Below, one piece after another: positions 22,366-33,800 of a stretch of 64,000 bases of DNA. Within the stretch, counting starts at the first letter, position 1. Each line of letters begins with the position of its first letter. The DNA lies in assembly GCA_006176705.1 (NCBI GenBank), contig QRFJ01000302.1:744001-808000 (forward strand), written 5' to 3'. Source of the DNA: Cocos nucifera. Its lineage: Eukaryota > Streptophyta > Magnoliopsida > Arecales > Arecaceae. A model generated the notes under the pieces. It had not been told where the DNA came from, made no database searches, and saw only the letters and a program-made list of their open reading frames with translations. The translations under genes were made by a program, and so were the position numbers.

Positions 22366-22732
22366 AATTATTGACTGCTTCTTCCCTGTCATCGCATAGT
22401 TTTTGTGTCCAGAAATAATATTATCGAAAGGAAAGAATTTTATTAAAAGGAAGTTACTAGTAGCGCATCCCCAAATTCTGTATCTCAAGGTCGTGGTAGC
22501 ATTGTTCCTCCGCGTTTCTTCGGCGATAAATCCTGGGGTGGACGACCTCCTCATGCTGGCCTCCTCAATTTGGTGCAAGCTTTTGTCGCTGGAAGACGAC
22601 GAATCGTTGATGCACCGAGATCCTCCTAGGGGCAATGTGGGTGACGCCGTAAGGTGGCCGACCTTCTTGCGGTCTCTGGCTATGACAGCGCCGAGCTCCT
22701 TATCGATCTTTTCCTGCTTCAGGCTGATGCCG
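22366..22732 (-). pseudogene. Degenerate region after gag in the Tat-like element
   Basis: Non-repetitive DNA between the array and the gag fragment. Minus-strand frames contain stops, and no protease (DTGSS-type) motif is found where it would normally follow. The 220-codon plus-strand frame over 22403-23065 is antisense to gag and is rejected as a gene. Confidence 0.45.
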
Positions 22733-22828
22733 GAGAAATTTATCCAACCGTTGCTTTTTGACGAGCTCTTCGATTTCGGCTTGGAGCAGAGTGTATTCCT
22801 CAGTATCGTGGCCGTGGTCGCGATGGTA
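22733..22828 (-). pseudogene. Gag C-terminal fragment (HRDHGHDTE motif)
   Basis: Thirty-two in-frame codons on the minus strand contain YHRDHGHDTEEYTLLQAEIE and then EELVKKQRLDKFL. This closely follows the plant gypsy gag signature (C)xFHRDHGHDTE(D)CxxLKxEIExLIxxGxLxxF near the nucleocapsid end. The usual Cys after HDTEE is Tyr here, a missing metal ligand, in line with decay. Confidence 0.8.
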
Positions 22829-22924
22829 GGGGCATTACTTGCTTCTATCGTGTACGTTTGGGGAGGCCGTAGTCCTTCCGATCTTGGCGATTGGCTCTTA
22901 ACTTCGCTAAGAATTCAAGTTAGA

Positions 22925-23890
22925 GGAGCGGGGCATAATCGCGGAACCTTTCGGGAGGGCTTCTTCGCGCCCTTTTGTCGGGGCCTCCTTGGTGGCGAGC
23001 TCGAGGAGTTCGGGGTTGTAATACCTACGGGAGAATTTTATGCCCCCTCGTCGAGGCTTCCTTGATGATGAGCTCCAGGGTGAGTTTGGCGGCCTTGCTT
23101 CCGCTAGGAGGTCGTGAGTGCGGCCGAACTTCATTCCATCTTTCGTGAAAACCTTCTGCGGGAGAACTTCATGCCCTTTGTCGGAGCTTCCCTGGAGTCA
23201 TACTCGAGAGGGAGTCCTCGCTTGCCCTAGGGCGGTCGTGAGCTCGGCCGAACTTTGTCTCACCTCGTGTGAAATCTTTGTAGGGGGCTTCCTTGGTGAC
23301 ATATTCGGCCCGGAGTTCGGCCTCACTTACGTCGAACTTCATTCTGATGATGAGGTTTGAGGGTAGAGCTCGACCTTGCGCGCGCCGAACTTCATTCCGA
23401 TGACGAGCTTCAAGGTGAAGTTCGGCCTCTTTTGCGCTGAACTTCATTCCGTTTTTCCGTGAGACCGTTCACGGGAGAACTTCCTGCTGCTTTTGTCTGG
23501 ACTTCCTTGACGACGAGCTCGAGGGGGAGCTCAGCTTTTCTCGCTGAACTTCATTCTGCTTTTCCGCGAGGCCCTCCGCAGGAGAACTTCATACCCCCTC
23601 GTCGGGGCTTCCTCAATGACGAGCTTCGAGGTGGAGTTTGGCCTTGCTTGTGCTGGGGAAGTCGTGGACGTGGCCACACTCCATGTGGAACCTTCTACGG
23701 AAGAACTTTCCGTCCCTTTGTCGGGCTTCCTTAGAGTCGTGCTTGAGTGGGAATTCGGCTTCGTTTGCGCCAATCTTCATTCCGTCTTCTTGAAAAATCC
23801 TCTGCGGGAGAACTTCTGCTCTTCGTTTCTCCTTCCTAAGGGCGATTGGTATGCCCCGATGCTCTTCCTTAAGGTCGGTTCCTCGCATCC
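22925..23890. repeat. Second tandem-repeat zone, degenerate units of about 120-135 bp
   Basis: Phrases GGGAGAACTTCATGCCC, TCGGGGCTTCCTTGATGACG, GCTCGAGGTGGAGCTCGGCC and GCCGAACTTCATTCCG recur in the same order six or seven times. Periods vary and divergence is higher than in the main array. It occupies the position where gag should be, so the coding region seems to have been replaced or broken up by repeats. Confidence 0.7.
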
Positions 23891-24127
23891 TCATGGTGGG
23901 TTTGCTGGCAAAGTCTCCGTTGGAGGTTGTCGCACGGCCAGCATCATCTCGACGGGGCCACGGACCCGACCAGCGGGTTGAACTGCTCCACGTCTCATGT
24001 GGAAACTAGGCTGCCGGGGCTGCAGTGGGAGTCGATCGCCGAGTCGAAGCTCTCCTGGAGGCATTCTCTCTTCGGGAGAGAAAAAAGGATCTTCGGAGAG
24101 GGAAAGGGGAAAATCATCGCCGAGCAC
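23891..24127 (-). pseudogene. Possible gag N-terminus of the Tat-like element
   Basis: A 78-codon minus-strand frame begins MLGDDFPLSLSEDPFFSPEE, rich in Pro and Arg, about 35 bp past the primer-like site, where gag should start. It runs into the repeat zone. The identification rests on position and composition, not on a motif. Confidence 0.4.
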
Positions 24128-24161
24128 TCCTTTAAGAACAAGAAAACCTCAAAGGTTCAGG

Positions 24162-24179
24162 CCCTCCTTCTAGCGCCAA
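24162..24179 (-). other. Probable primer-binding site of the Tat-like element
   Basis: On the minus strand TTGGCGCTAGAAGGAGGG follows the 5' LTR end after two bases. TGGCGC starts are usual for plant gypsy primer sites. I did not assign the tRNA. Confidence 0.55.
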
Positions 24180-24181
24180 TC

Positions 24182-25163
24182 TGTTGTTGCAGAAACTGGT
24201 CATCGTCGGAGGTCGCTGGAGTCGAGGCCGCTGAGGTCGCCACCGGAGACCTGCAAAACAGAGTCCCATCCGGAGCCGGTGGGGGGTGGCTCCGGCAGGA
24301 CCCTCCGACGCTCAAGTCAGCTCTGGCCAATAGGAATGGAGTGCTTGGAATGAGTTCCGGAGCTTGAAGAAGAAAAGGAGAGCTTAGGGATCAGAGAGAT
24401 TAGAGTTAGCGTATCTAGAGGGGTTCTTTTTATAGCGGAGCTTGATGGTGACAGCTGCAGCCGCGTGCTGGTGGGCCGCTCAAGGTTCGGCAGAGCCAGT
24501 CTCACGAAAAGTTGCCGTGTGCGGCGGATTGATGGTGACAGCCATCGCTGCCTCATAGCGGTTCGCTATCACTTGTGGTGGACTGATGGTGATGGCTGCA
24601 GAGCTTGCGGCGGACTGATGGTGATGGCTGCAGAGCCAGCCGAATGAAGGGTTGAAGGCCTTCGTCGTGTGCCCATTTCGGAGGAGTTCGGGCTCCTGAA
24701 GAGGAAGCTTGGAGGGAGTTCGGCTTCCATAGGCGTATGGCTGGAGGTATGCAGCTAAGGCGCGTCCGCTGAAAATCCGAAGCTTGGCCGTTGGAGAGTT
24801 CGACCGAATGTTGGACTTCGACTGAGACTCGTCAGCTGAGGAGTTCGGCCGTTGGGAATCAGAAGCTCGGTCGTTGAAGAGTTCGGCCGGCTGTTGGACT
24901 TCGGCTGAGGCTCGACCGCTGTGGAGTTCGAGGAGCTCAGCAGCTAACTAGCTCGGCCAGCTGAACGGATTGGAAGAAGCTCGGCCGCTGGGGGTTCGGC
25001 CGAAGCCCGGCTGCTTGGAGTCCAAGGAGCTCGGGCGCTAAGTAGTTCGGCCGACTGTAGGAGTTCGGCTAAGATCCGTCCGTCGAAGCTCTTCCGTGGC
25101 TACATGTTGCATTAGGCCGAGCATCGAGTTAGACTTCGATGGGAGCGGAATTTATTTCCAATA
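24182..25163 (-). repeat. 5' LTR of the Tat-like element (982 bp)
   Basis: The plus-strand ends are TGTTGTTGCAGAAAC and TTTATTTCCAATA. It aligns along its length with the 3' LTR, including the TATAAAAA box (24427-24434, minus strand) and the GGAGTTCGGGCTCCTGAAGA block. Confidence 0.85.
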
Positions 25164-25168
25164 ATTTA

Positions 25169-25279
25169 AAAATAATATTTAAAATTATTATTAATAATAA
25201 TAAATAATTTATATGATATTATTAAAATCATTTGAGATGCTGAGGTGGCAATACTATAATACTCTTCTATAGAGTATTG

Positions 25280-25331
<52 letters not shown>

Positions 25332-27330
25332 GATAATAAATTTTATAGTTTTGTGGGAAGGTATGTATAAAATTAGCATGCTGAATCTCAATTTATTATT
25401 GACTATTGTATATGATGATGAAAATTTTGAATATGGCGATCGACCCAACACTGCATACTTATCATATCCTAATATTCATTTTAATGATGCACATTACTTA
25501 GATACTAACATTTATTTTAATGATGCATATTACTTAGATATAAACACCTATCGAATGCCGCAAATTAGATTATATGACCACAACAAGCACGTTCCCTTGC
25601 TGATATTAGGATGTGCAATCCATCCACATCTATCGTATAACCCACATCACCAAGTATTATCCTTAGCATTCTAACTCATCAAACATTAATTCCCCATAAA
25701 CCCTTTCTTTTGAGCTCTGTTTCTTGGTACTCTGGTTTCACAAGCAATAGGCTTGGTTTATCTAGGGACCGTGGTTTCGGCCCAAGTGAAGAGGAGATGA
25801 AGGTGTAAGACCCCTAACCATTATTGTAAAAGGAAAAAGAGAGCATGAGCATTCATTCCTAATGCGAACCATGAAGAGAAAAGATGATAAACCTAAAATA
25901 CCATTATTTAGAGCAGGAGCTGAACCTCCAACAAATTCTAACGTCTTATCAAGCTACACGCCCACAATCGTCAGTAGATTTCATACGCATTTGCTCACTT
26001 TGATATTTCTTATAAAGTCTGGGAACCTGGCATCTCAAGACTAATGAAGTTTGATGTAGGTTTCTAAAAGAACAACTAATTAAATAACCTACCAGCCACT
26101 AAAGAAGTAGTTTAAGATTTCACAGTTATAAAATTTGAAAAACATTGCAAAGAGAACAAAAAAAAAAAAAAAAAGAATAAAATGCGTTACTGCAGACAGA
26201 GAAAATTACTAGCAAGATTTTTCTGGGTATTAAGAGCACAATCTCGGAACACCTAACATTAGTTCAGATAGTACCATCTCTTGCCATTTGAGACAAGGAG
26301 CAAGGGTTCTATTGAAGAATGTCAACCCTTATTTTCTAGTTTCTTTGTTGTCATGGTTTCATGAGAATTAGGTTCGGTCAACATGGAGATCTGGATTTCC
26401 GCCCAAGTTGAGGCGGTGGATGGGTGGGAGGTTAGAACCTCTCCCTCTTGAAAGAAAAAAGGGAAAAAAAAGAAAAAGCTAGAGCACAATCTAAGGTCCA
26501 TATGAATTTGCTTTCTATTTATTGGTAAAGTGAAATGGACGGGCCTGGGTCCAGAAGACTCGAGAATATATGCAATAAAAAGTTAGAGGACTTCGAACTA
26601 GATGAGGGATATTTTCAATAACATCTCAATTTTTCTCTTTATTGCACAAGGATCATGATTAAAGGCTTCATCTAATGACTGCAAAGTATTTGCAGACACT
26701 AATACAAAATTTATATAAATTTTGATTGATGCCATTAAAAAATTATTTCTTCATACTAGTTCAAACTTGGGTCTTCGGCAATACACTTCCCGTTGCAAGC
26801 CTTATATCGCATACTTTTTTTATGCGAGGTTTGGTCTAATGCCAGTAACATTTTCCATAAATTGTACAACAAATTAACTTGATATAGAAATTATGGACAA
26901 TCATACTTATTTCCATGGCAATAATATACCATACAAGAAACTAACAAATTTGGCCAAGAAGATTCATTCAAGAGTAGAAAAATATTTATTGGATTATAGT
27001 AAAATAGATCCTTTGACCATGCACAAGAAACGGACAAATTTGACCTATAAGAATAATTCAAGAGAAAGTGAAATAAGTGCTACACGATTATAGTTAAAAA
27101 AAAATCTTGGGTACGAATGGCCGTCCCATTTTGGAGTTTTGGGACCATTATCCTCTGACTAAAATATTTTAGAAATCTTTCATGCATGCATTACCAATGA
27201 TTCTGCATTAATGAGCACATCATGTGCACTGATTACCAATGATTTTTGTTTATTTTTATTTCTTCCACTCTCTCAATAGAACTCTGTGGAATCTTCCATC
27301 CCAATATCCGTAGGTTTATACGTAGGGCAT
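25169..27330. other. AT-rich intergenic region between the Tat-like element and the TTM gene
   Basis: No gene recognised. Two related segments occur at about 25710-25820 and 26320-26440, sharing wording such as GTGGTTTCGGCCCAAGT and GGATTTCCGCCCAAGT, remnants of one repeat family. Short A-rich runs lie near 26160 and 26460. Confidence 0.45.
25267..25328. repeat. (TA)n microsatellite
   Basis: About 60 bp of alternating T and A, close to the right flank of the Tat-like element. Confidence 0.95.
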
Positions 27331-27341
27331 ACCCTCCAAAA

Positions 27342-27352
27342 TAGCCGTTGGA
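27342..27352 (-). promoter_or_regulatory. MSA-like motif upstream of the TTM gene
   Basis: TCCAACGGCTA on the minus strand fits the plant mitosis-specific activator consensus (YCYAACGGYYA) bound by three-repeat MYB factors. It lies roughly 100 bp upstream of the GC-rich 5' exon. The motif is short and may be chance. Confidence 0.35.
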
Positions 27353-27439
27353 TCAAAGATAAACAGCCGACGTAAATCAGAAGGAAGAAAACCCAACCGC
27401 AAGAAAATTGGAGGACTGGAAACGCTCACGTGGATCTGT

Positions 27440-27708
27440 CTTCTCTCTCCGAAGCTTCCTCCCTTGGCGGTCCCCCACATCTCCCTCCATTCTTCCCTCC
27501 ATCCGGAGTGGAAAAAAGAAAAAAAGGCGCCTCCACCGCGTCTCCGCCGCGGCCACCGCGCTTCTCCCTGGCCCCGCTGACGCAGCTCCCGCCATCTCCG
27601 TTCTCTTCCCGGCTCCGACGTCCGGGTCTCCCTCCCCGTTCCCTCCGTCGCGCCCGCTTCCTCCCTCCGCTTCTTCCCTCCCAACTCCTTCGCCCCTTCT
27701 TGCGGAAG
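27440..27708 (+). other. Presumed 5' UTR exon of the TTM gene
   Basis: A GC- and pyrimidine-rich block ends GCGGAAG|GTAAGC, a good donor. The next acceptor that leads to the start codon is at 30831-30832. The 3.1-kb intron between therefore lies in the 5' UTR, common for constitutive plant genes. The start at 27440 is approximate. Open frames in this block on either strand are composition artefacts. Confidence 0.6.
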
Positions 27709-30357
27709 GTAAGCGGGCTAATCCCGAAGAAGCCGATAGATGGAAGTTGAATCTTTGGTAATATGATGATGATGGGATTTTGAGTTTTTCTTCCTATGTG
27801 CACCCTGCTGAATGTCGAGTGCAATTTGAAAATTTCTGAAGATTTTCGGATTAGGTTTTGGTTAATATTGACAAGATTTTTGGTTTTTGATTCATCAAAG
27901 AAATAAGGTGAAGGAGGTGAGGATTGAATTTAAAGTGAACGACGATGGCGATGAACTAAGAGACTAGGATCGATTGCGTGTGTAACTTTCTGACTTTTTT
28001 TAAAAAATGTTTTCTTTTGAATCTGGTTTCGAACAATATGGAAGAGATTATGGTTTTTTTTAATTTTTTTAATAATGTGAAACATGGTTTTGATTGATTG
28101 TGGAATTGAATGATGACTCTGAAATGAGAGATGAGTGATTGAAGATGTTGTATGAGTATTAATTGTGTAAAAAGGATAAATTTGAGTCAGGTTAGTTTAA
28201 GGGCTTGGGCTGGACTTGACAAGCATCTGGAGCGAGTGTTGCATCTGCCTGAGGCTGGACTTGACTCGCATCTGGAGTAGGTTGAGCTGCCTGATCAATT
28301 CACAAGGGGACTGGAATCTAGATATAGATATATTATACTTAAAAGATGGAGTATATCTATGGACGCTTCATCGCTTGGATGGCTATAGAAGCAGCTGGGT
28401 TGGCAAGCATGCCAAGATGCATTTGGGTGGTCTAGACTAGCAGTACTGGAGTTATATATAGCTATGTCTTCAACAGGTATTGTTCATTGTTTGGTTGTTA
28501 TAGTATGGGATAAATAGGCATAAAAGTCAACTAAAACGTTAACTTGTTAAAACATGAAAATCAATTTGTTATGGGTTTGTAAGAGAAGCTGAACCAATGC
28601 CACCATGCATGCATGAATCATGCTTGCAGACATGCACACATGCATGCACGTGCATATCAGGAAAAAACTGCATGGTCGTTTCAGTTATCAAGCTCGATTG
28701 AAAAATACCCTCTTAATCTAGAGGAAAGACCAATGATATTTACAAGTATCTGGATGACTTACACTTTTCTTTTAGAGCCCTTACCTTTCTTTTGATATTC
28801 TGTCCCATTATTTATCTCCTCTGTCTTAATCTTTTCTGCCTCTTTTTCTAAACACCTGTTCAACAATCGTCCTCCTCCTTGTCCCTTTCTCTTTCTTTTT
28901 CTTCTCTACATTTGGAACATTTATTCTCTTCTTCTTCCTCTTCTCCTTCCTCCTCCTCCTCCTCCCATTCTCTTTCCTTTTCTTCTATATATTTGAAACA
29001 TTTATTCTTGAGGTGAGGCAATCCAGAGTTTGTGTTTCATTGACCATGCTTGCTGCCTTCCAGCTGCATTGAGGTCAGGTCAAAGATTGAAGTTGATGTA
29101 GTGATCATAGGTCAGAACATGGAAAACTATGTGAAGAGTAAATGCCTAGAGATTCATTGGGGTCTGAGAAACACATGAGTGATAACAGAAGACTGTATAA
29201 GAAATCTGGAGCAGCATTTACACTTTCTTCGCATCTGGAAAAAAAAGGCTAATTTTTGAATTTCAGTGTCTACTTTTAATCTTCTTTTCTGTAGGAATTA
29301 TTAGTCTAGCAAGCATGTGCAATTGCATCGAATGGCCCCTGTCAATGATGCACAAAATCATACAAGTCTAAAGACACATAAGGAAGCTTAATTCTGAGAG
29401 CATATGAACATTGTATATTAAACATCTATAAAATCCTTAGGTATTTGATCAGACTATGATGTGAAGATGTCTGAATCAAAACAGTAAAATATTTATGGGA
29501 ATATAAATATCTGCTAATGTATAAATTATTGATTTGATACCCATTCCGGCTGATGCTGATTTCCTGTTGATAACTTATCAATTCGAACCTAAGCTTAAGA
29601 TCGGTTCATGTTAACATCTCTTCCCATCTTCAACACTTTTTTATGATTTTTTTTACCCTTTTTATCTTTTCTTCTAGCTATGATTTTCTTCCCTCTTCTT
29701 ATTTCTATAAATATAGGATTTTTAAACTAGGTTTGCCTAGTCAACATAAATTTTCCCACCTTTATCACTGCAAAAAAGTCTCATATGTATCCATGTTGTA
29801 TCTTCTAGTCTTAGTACCTGGTTTAGGAATTAGGATAATTGTGTATAGGTGACCTGTATGATTCTTGAGATCATGGAAAGCCTAAAACAAAGGCTCAACA
29901 CATTTCACAATTGACATATAATTACATCATGACAAGCAAGCCTTTTACCATTCCCTTCACTGCTTTTTTACATAACATTATCACTATTTAGTTCTTAACA
30001 TTCTGCCATTAATTTTCTTTCTCTTCTTCCTATTCCTTCTTTCGAGCCTGACACATGTTCAGCTGATCCATTGTGGGCAAGTAGTCCTATCTGAACTTGT
30101 GATATGTAATCTGATATCTGATCTTTAAGTTACATTATTTTATATTTGGGTTGGACCTATTAATTGTTATTGAGATCAAGGAAAGCATTGATCACAGACT
30201 ACTTGAGACTAGAAACATAATCTGGATGCTACCAATTTGACTGATTTAAATTTACGAGAGGGAGAAAATAATGTTGGAAACTTTGTTGTCATTTAAAGTT
30301 CGATCCAATATGATCCAATATTTTTTTTTTTAAAAAAAAAATATTATCGTTCTCTAT

Positions 30358-30524
30358 GGGGTGAGCCTTGGTGCACCAATAATGTTTCTCTATTCTGACC
30401 TGGGCACCATGGGTTCGGAAACAAACTCTCTACATGCATGGGTAAAGCTGTGTACATCTGACCCTCTCTAAACCCTGCAGTGGTGGAAGCATTGTGCACC
30501 AGGACAACCTTATTTTTTTCATTT
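30358..30524 (+). mobile_element. Au-like SINE in the 5' UTR intron of the TTM gene
   Basis: The stretch carries the ordered landmarks of plant Au SINEs, in diverged form: GAGCCTTGGTGCA at the start, a GGGTTCGGAAACA block (tRNA B-box region), GGGTAAAGCTGTGTACAT, TGACCCTCTCTAAACCCTGC, and AGCATTGTGCACCAGGACAA near the end, then a T-rich tail. Au SINEs are RNA polymerase III-derived, tRNA-related retroposons spread across angiosperms. No target duplication was found. Confidence 0.72.
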
Positions 30525-30857
30525 TTTACTCTCGAGGATGATGCAACAGATGCTGTTATTAGTTTCATCCACTAAGAAATGAAACCCTAGCCATGTTTAA
30601 AGGCATACTGCTTGAGGTATCCTTGGAGCCACCCAAAATAACCAAAATGACTGAAATATCAAAATCTGTCAATGCACTGAGAATTTTTTTTAAAAAAATT
30701 TTCCCACATCTGTGTAGTATTACAGTTTTGGTTTTATTTTCTCTGCATTACATGATTTCATGAATTGATTAGTATGCACTTTTGCCGTTGATCATCTGCA
30801 TATGATTTTATTCTTGGATTTTGTTCCCACAGGAGGAGCACAATTTTCCCCTTGTTA

Positions 30858-33800
30858 ATGGCTCAAGATAGATCCACTGCTGAATCACCTCGCAGAAAGA
30901 CAGGTCTTTTGAGAGATCAAGTCCAGTTGGTAAAGAGAAAGGATTGCAATCGTTATGAAATTGTTCCAATTCAAGATTTATTATCCTTTGAAAAAGGCTT
31001 CTTTGTAGTAATTCGTGCTTGTCAGTTGCTGGCCCAAAAGAATGATCGAATTATTTTGGTTGGTGTTGCTGGTCCCTCAGGGGCTGGGAAGACTGTATTT
31101 ACTGAGAAGGTGCTCAATTTCATGCCAAGCATTGCGATTATATCAATGGACAACTATAATGATTCAAGTCGTATCATTGATGGGAATTTTGATGGTAACT
31201 TCTATTCTTTAGGAGATTAAGTTATTTCTCTGGGCCATTTTGCCATTTTTTTTATTGCATTCTTTCTTTAAAAAAAAATACTATGATATTTCTTCACTTG
31301 ACACTAAGAATGAAGCAGTTCATTAATGCCTTCTAGTATTACCTCTATAATGCCTTGTTATTTAGTTTTATGGCAGACTAGATTTTCATGATGCTATATT
31401 TTTTTGGAATGAAAGCTTGATTAAGAAGAGAAGATATGATGCTTTATTATAATGACCTTTTATGACTGAAAGTTACTTGTACTTGTATGAGAAGTAAGAA
31501 GTTAAAAGGTCTTTCTGCTCAAAGAAACACTTGCCACTAATCTTTCCTTTGGCAATAAAGTAGCATCTTATACATGATACATAAGGGGCTTTTGACATTG
31601 ATGTCTTGTTCAGTAAGTTTCAGTATGTACTCCATGCGCATACTTGTTTCTTTGGATGTTGGCTTGTCCAAGGAAGAGTAAAGGTCTCCCATACTAATTT
31701 CAAATGTATTTTCTATATGAATCTTTTCTCAGAATTGATTTCTTATTGCAAGAGAAGTGTACAGGCAATTATCTTGGTCTGCATTTTTGTTTCTCATTCC
31801 ATTTATAAAAAATGTCTACAATTTTCTGTGCAGTGCAGATTTTGACACCAAAGACAAATAGTATTGCATTAGATTGGGTGTATTATACATACATACATGC
31901 TTGCATGCATGCATGGATGTATATGCCTGTATGTATATATATGAATGTATCTGTATGTATGTATATATATGTATTTATGTATGTATATGTATGTATGTAT
32001 GTGTGTGTGTATACATAAATTATTCCGACCATGCATACGAAATGCCTGATTCAACAAAGCTATGAGGATCTTGAATTTACATATCAGTTTTCTTTTAAAT
32101 TTACTTTGCTATAAATGTGTTTTAGTTTTACACGTGGATCAATTCTTGTCTTTTAGAAGCATGATTCTTAATAAAACCAACTCTAATGGCATGGGAATTT
32201 GTGCTAAATTATGTATTACTTAAATAAGAGAATCCAGTGTTAGGACCCAGTTTGCTTCTAAGTCGACTTCCATAAGATACCACTAGCAATAGCATGATTC
32301 TTAAGGACATTTAGATATGTGAATGACTGTTATGAAATTAGTCAAATAATATATACACTCGAGTCTGCCCAGAATAAAATTAGATGGCCATTTAAAGTGA
32401 CATATGTGCCAAACAGAGCTTTACGTAGTCCATAAGCATCCAAAAAATGAAGAGAGAGGGGGAAGTGTGAAAGCAAGAACGTGGTTGCAGCATGATGTAA
32501 GTTCTATCTATGTGATGCCTCTTGCTATGTTTAAGCTTTTGTTTCGTATGATGGAACCATGGAGGCAATCAAGCTATTTAATCCCCTTACCAAAGTGTTA
32601 TGTAACTAGCTTACTTTAACTCAAAATGAACTAACAAGAATTGTATAAAGATGATACAATTTGCTCCACCAGTGACCTAGTACTCTTTGGAGACCAAGAA
32701 GAATGATTCTGGGAGCAGCAATGAAGGCGGAATGTCCAGAAAATAATTTTCAGCAATTAAAGCTTCAAAGCACTGTGCTACAAGGGAACAGTAGCAGAAT
32801 GAGAGTTACTTTTCAAAGAACAAGACTGGTACCAAAGTGAGCATCTGCTAAGCTTTAAAGTTGGTCCATGATGCAGGAAATGACATTATTTAAGGGATAT
32901 TCTCCATTGAAGATTGTAAAAGAGCAAGCCTGTGTGCATAAATTATGGATTTGCAAGAGCATAATATTCTTTGTAAAAAGGTTGGATCCTTCATAGTGTC
33001 AAAGATTGGAGCCAGTGTATTAGAATCGAGCTTCTGCTAGATTAGACATCTTTATGGCCCTTAGCATTTCAGACTTACAAGTACAAAGGGGTTGTTTGTT
33101 CTCATTCTGAGCAGACAAGCAAGTTCCAGTTGTTGTCAGTAAGAGAAACATTGGCTTCATGATATTTTAATTAGCTGTTCCTATAGGCAACTTTGCTTGA
33201 TGAAGTGCAGCAAGACAAGCAAAGCTGTTTGTTGAAGCCTATGAAGCCAAAATCTTGATGGAATTTTATCATTATGGGATTTTCAGGTCAAATCTTCAAA
33301 TGTATCAACCAGATTAATGGTGGACTGTCACTTTAAGTCCATCTAATGGTAAAGAATTGGTCCTGAAATAAGATGTTGCGACTTTTGGAGGTCTAATATT
33401 CTCTATTTCAGAAAGTTTTTAGTCTCAAGTCTTCATGTCAAAAATACTAAATCTTCAAGTTTTCCATGGTATATGCTTATAGTGACTGCAGATGTTGTCA
33501 GCTAGCTGTCTGTTTATTCCCAGTTATCTCTGCAACAATGGGTCATAGTGCAAGCAAGACTTAATTGGAGAAAGGGAAAAATAGGGATGCCAGAACCTGT
33601 GTATCGTCTAGTAACTAGTTTAATCACCTTACTGTTGAGTTCATATGGATCCAATTCCAAAAATGGTATGCATAAACATGATGTATCAAGATGGATTTTG
33701 AATGGATAGGATTGGAACTCTGGTATACGGACCCGACTGTTGCTGGGCTAATACAAGCTGTCTGAGATAAATTTAGGAAACTTAACAGGAGACAACTTGA

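Larger units (their letters stand above)
18191..25163 (-). mobile_element. Tat-like LTR retrotransposon, non-autonomous, satellite-filled, complete ends
   Basis: The 6973-bp insertion is flanked by identical 5-bp duplications ATTTA (18186-18190 and 25164-25168). On the minus strand the order is: 5' LTR (25163-24182), primer-site-like sequence, a gag N-terminus-like frame, a first tandem-repeat zone, a gag C-terminal fragment (22828-22733) with the HRDHGHDTE motif, a 2.8-kb higher-order tandem array, a polypurine tract, and the 3' LTR (19188-18191). No protease, reverse transcriptase, RNase H or integrase motif was recognised. The gag motif and a repeat-bearing 3' region point to the Tat/Ogre branch of Ty3/gypsy, where hypervariable satellite-like 3' regions are known. 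It would need enzymes from a related full-length element. The two LTRs differ at scattered sites, so the insertion is not very recent. Confidence 0.82.

Noticed and set aside
22403..23065. 220-codon plus-strand open frame in the Tat-like element
   Set aside because: It runs antisense to the gag HRDHGHDTE fragment and into the tandem repeats. It resembles no family and is best explained as a shadow frame.
27316..27824. Several overlapping frames of 72-132 codons on both strands
   Set aside because: The block is the GC-rich 5' exon of the TTM gene. Arg/Gly-rich and Pro/Ser-rich translations are composition artefacts, and the real start codon lies at 30858.
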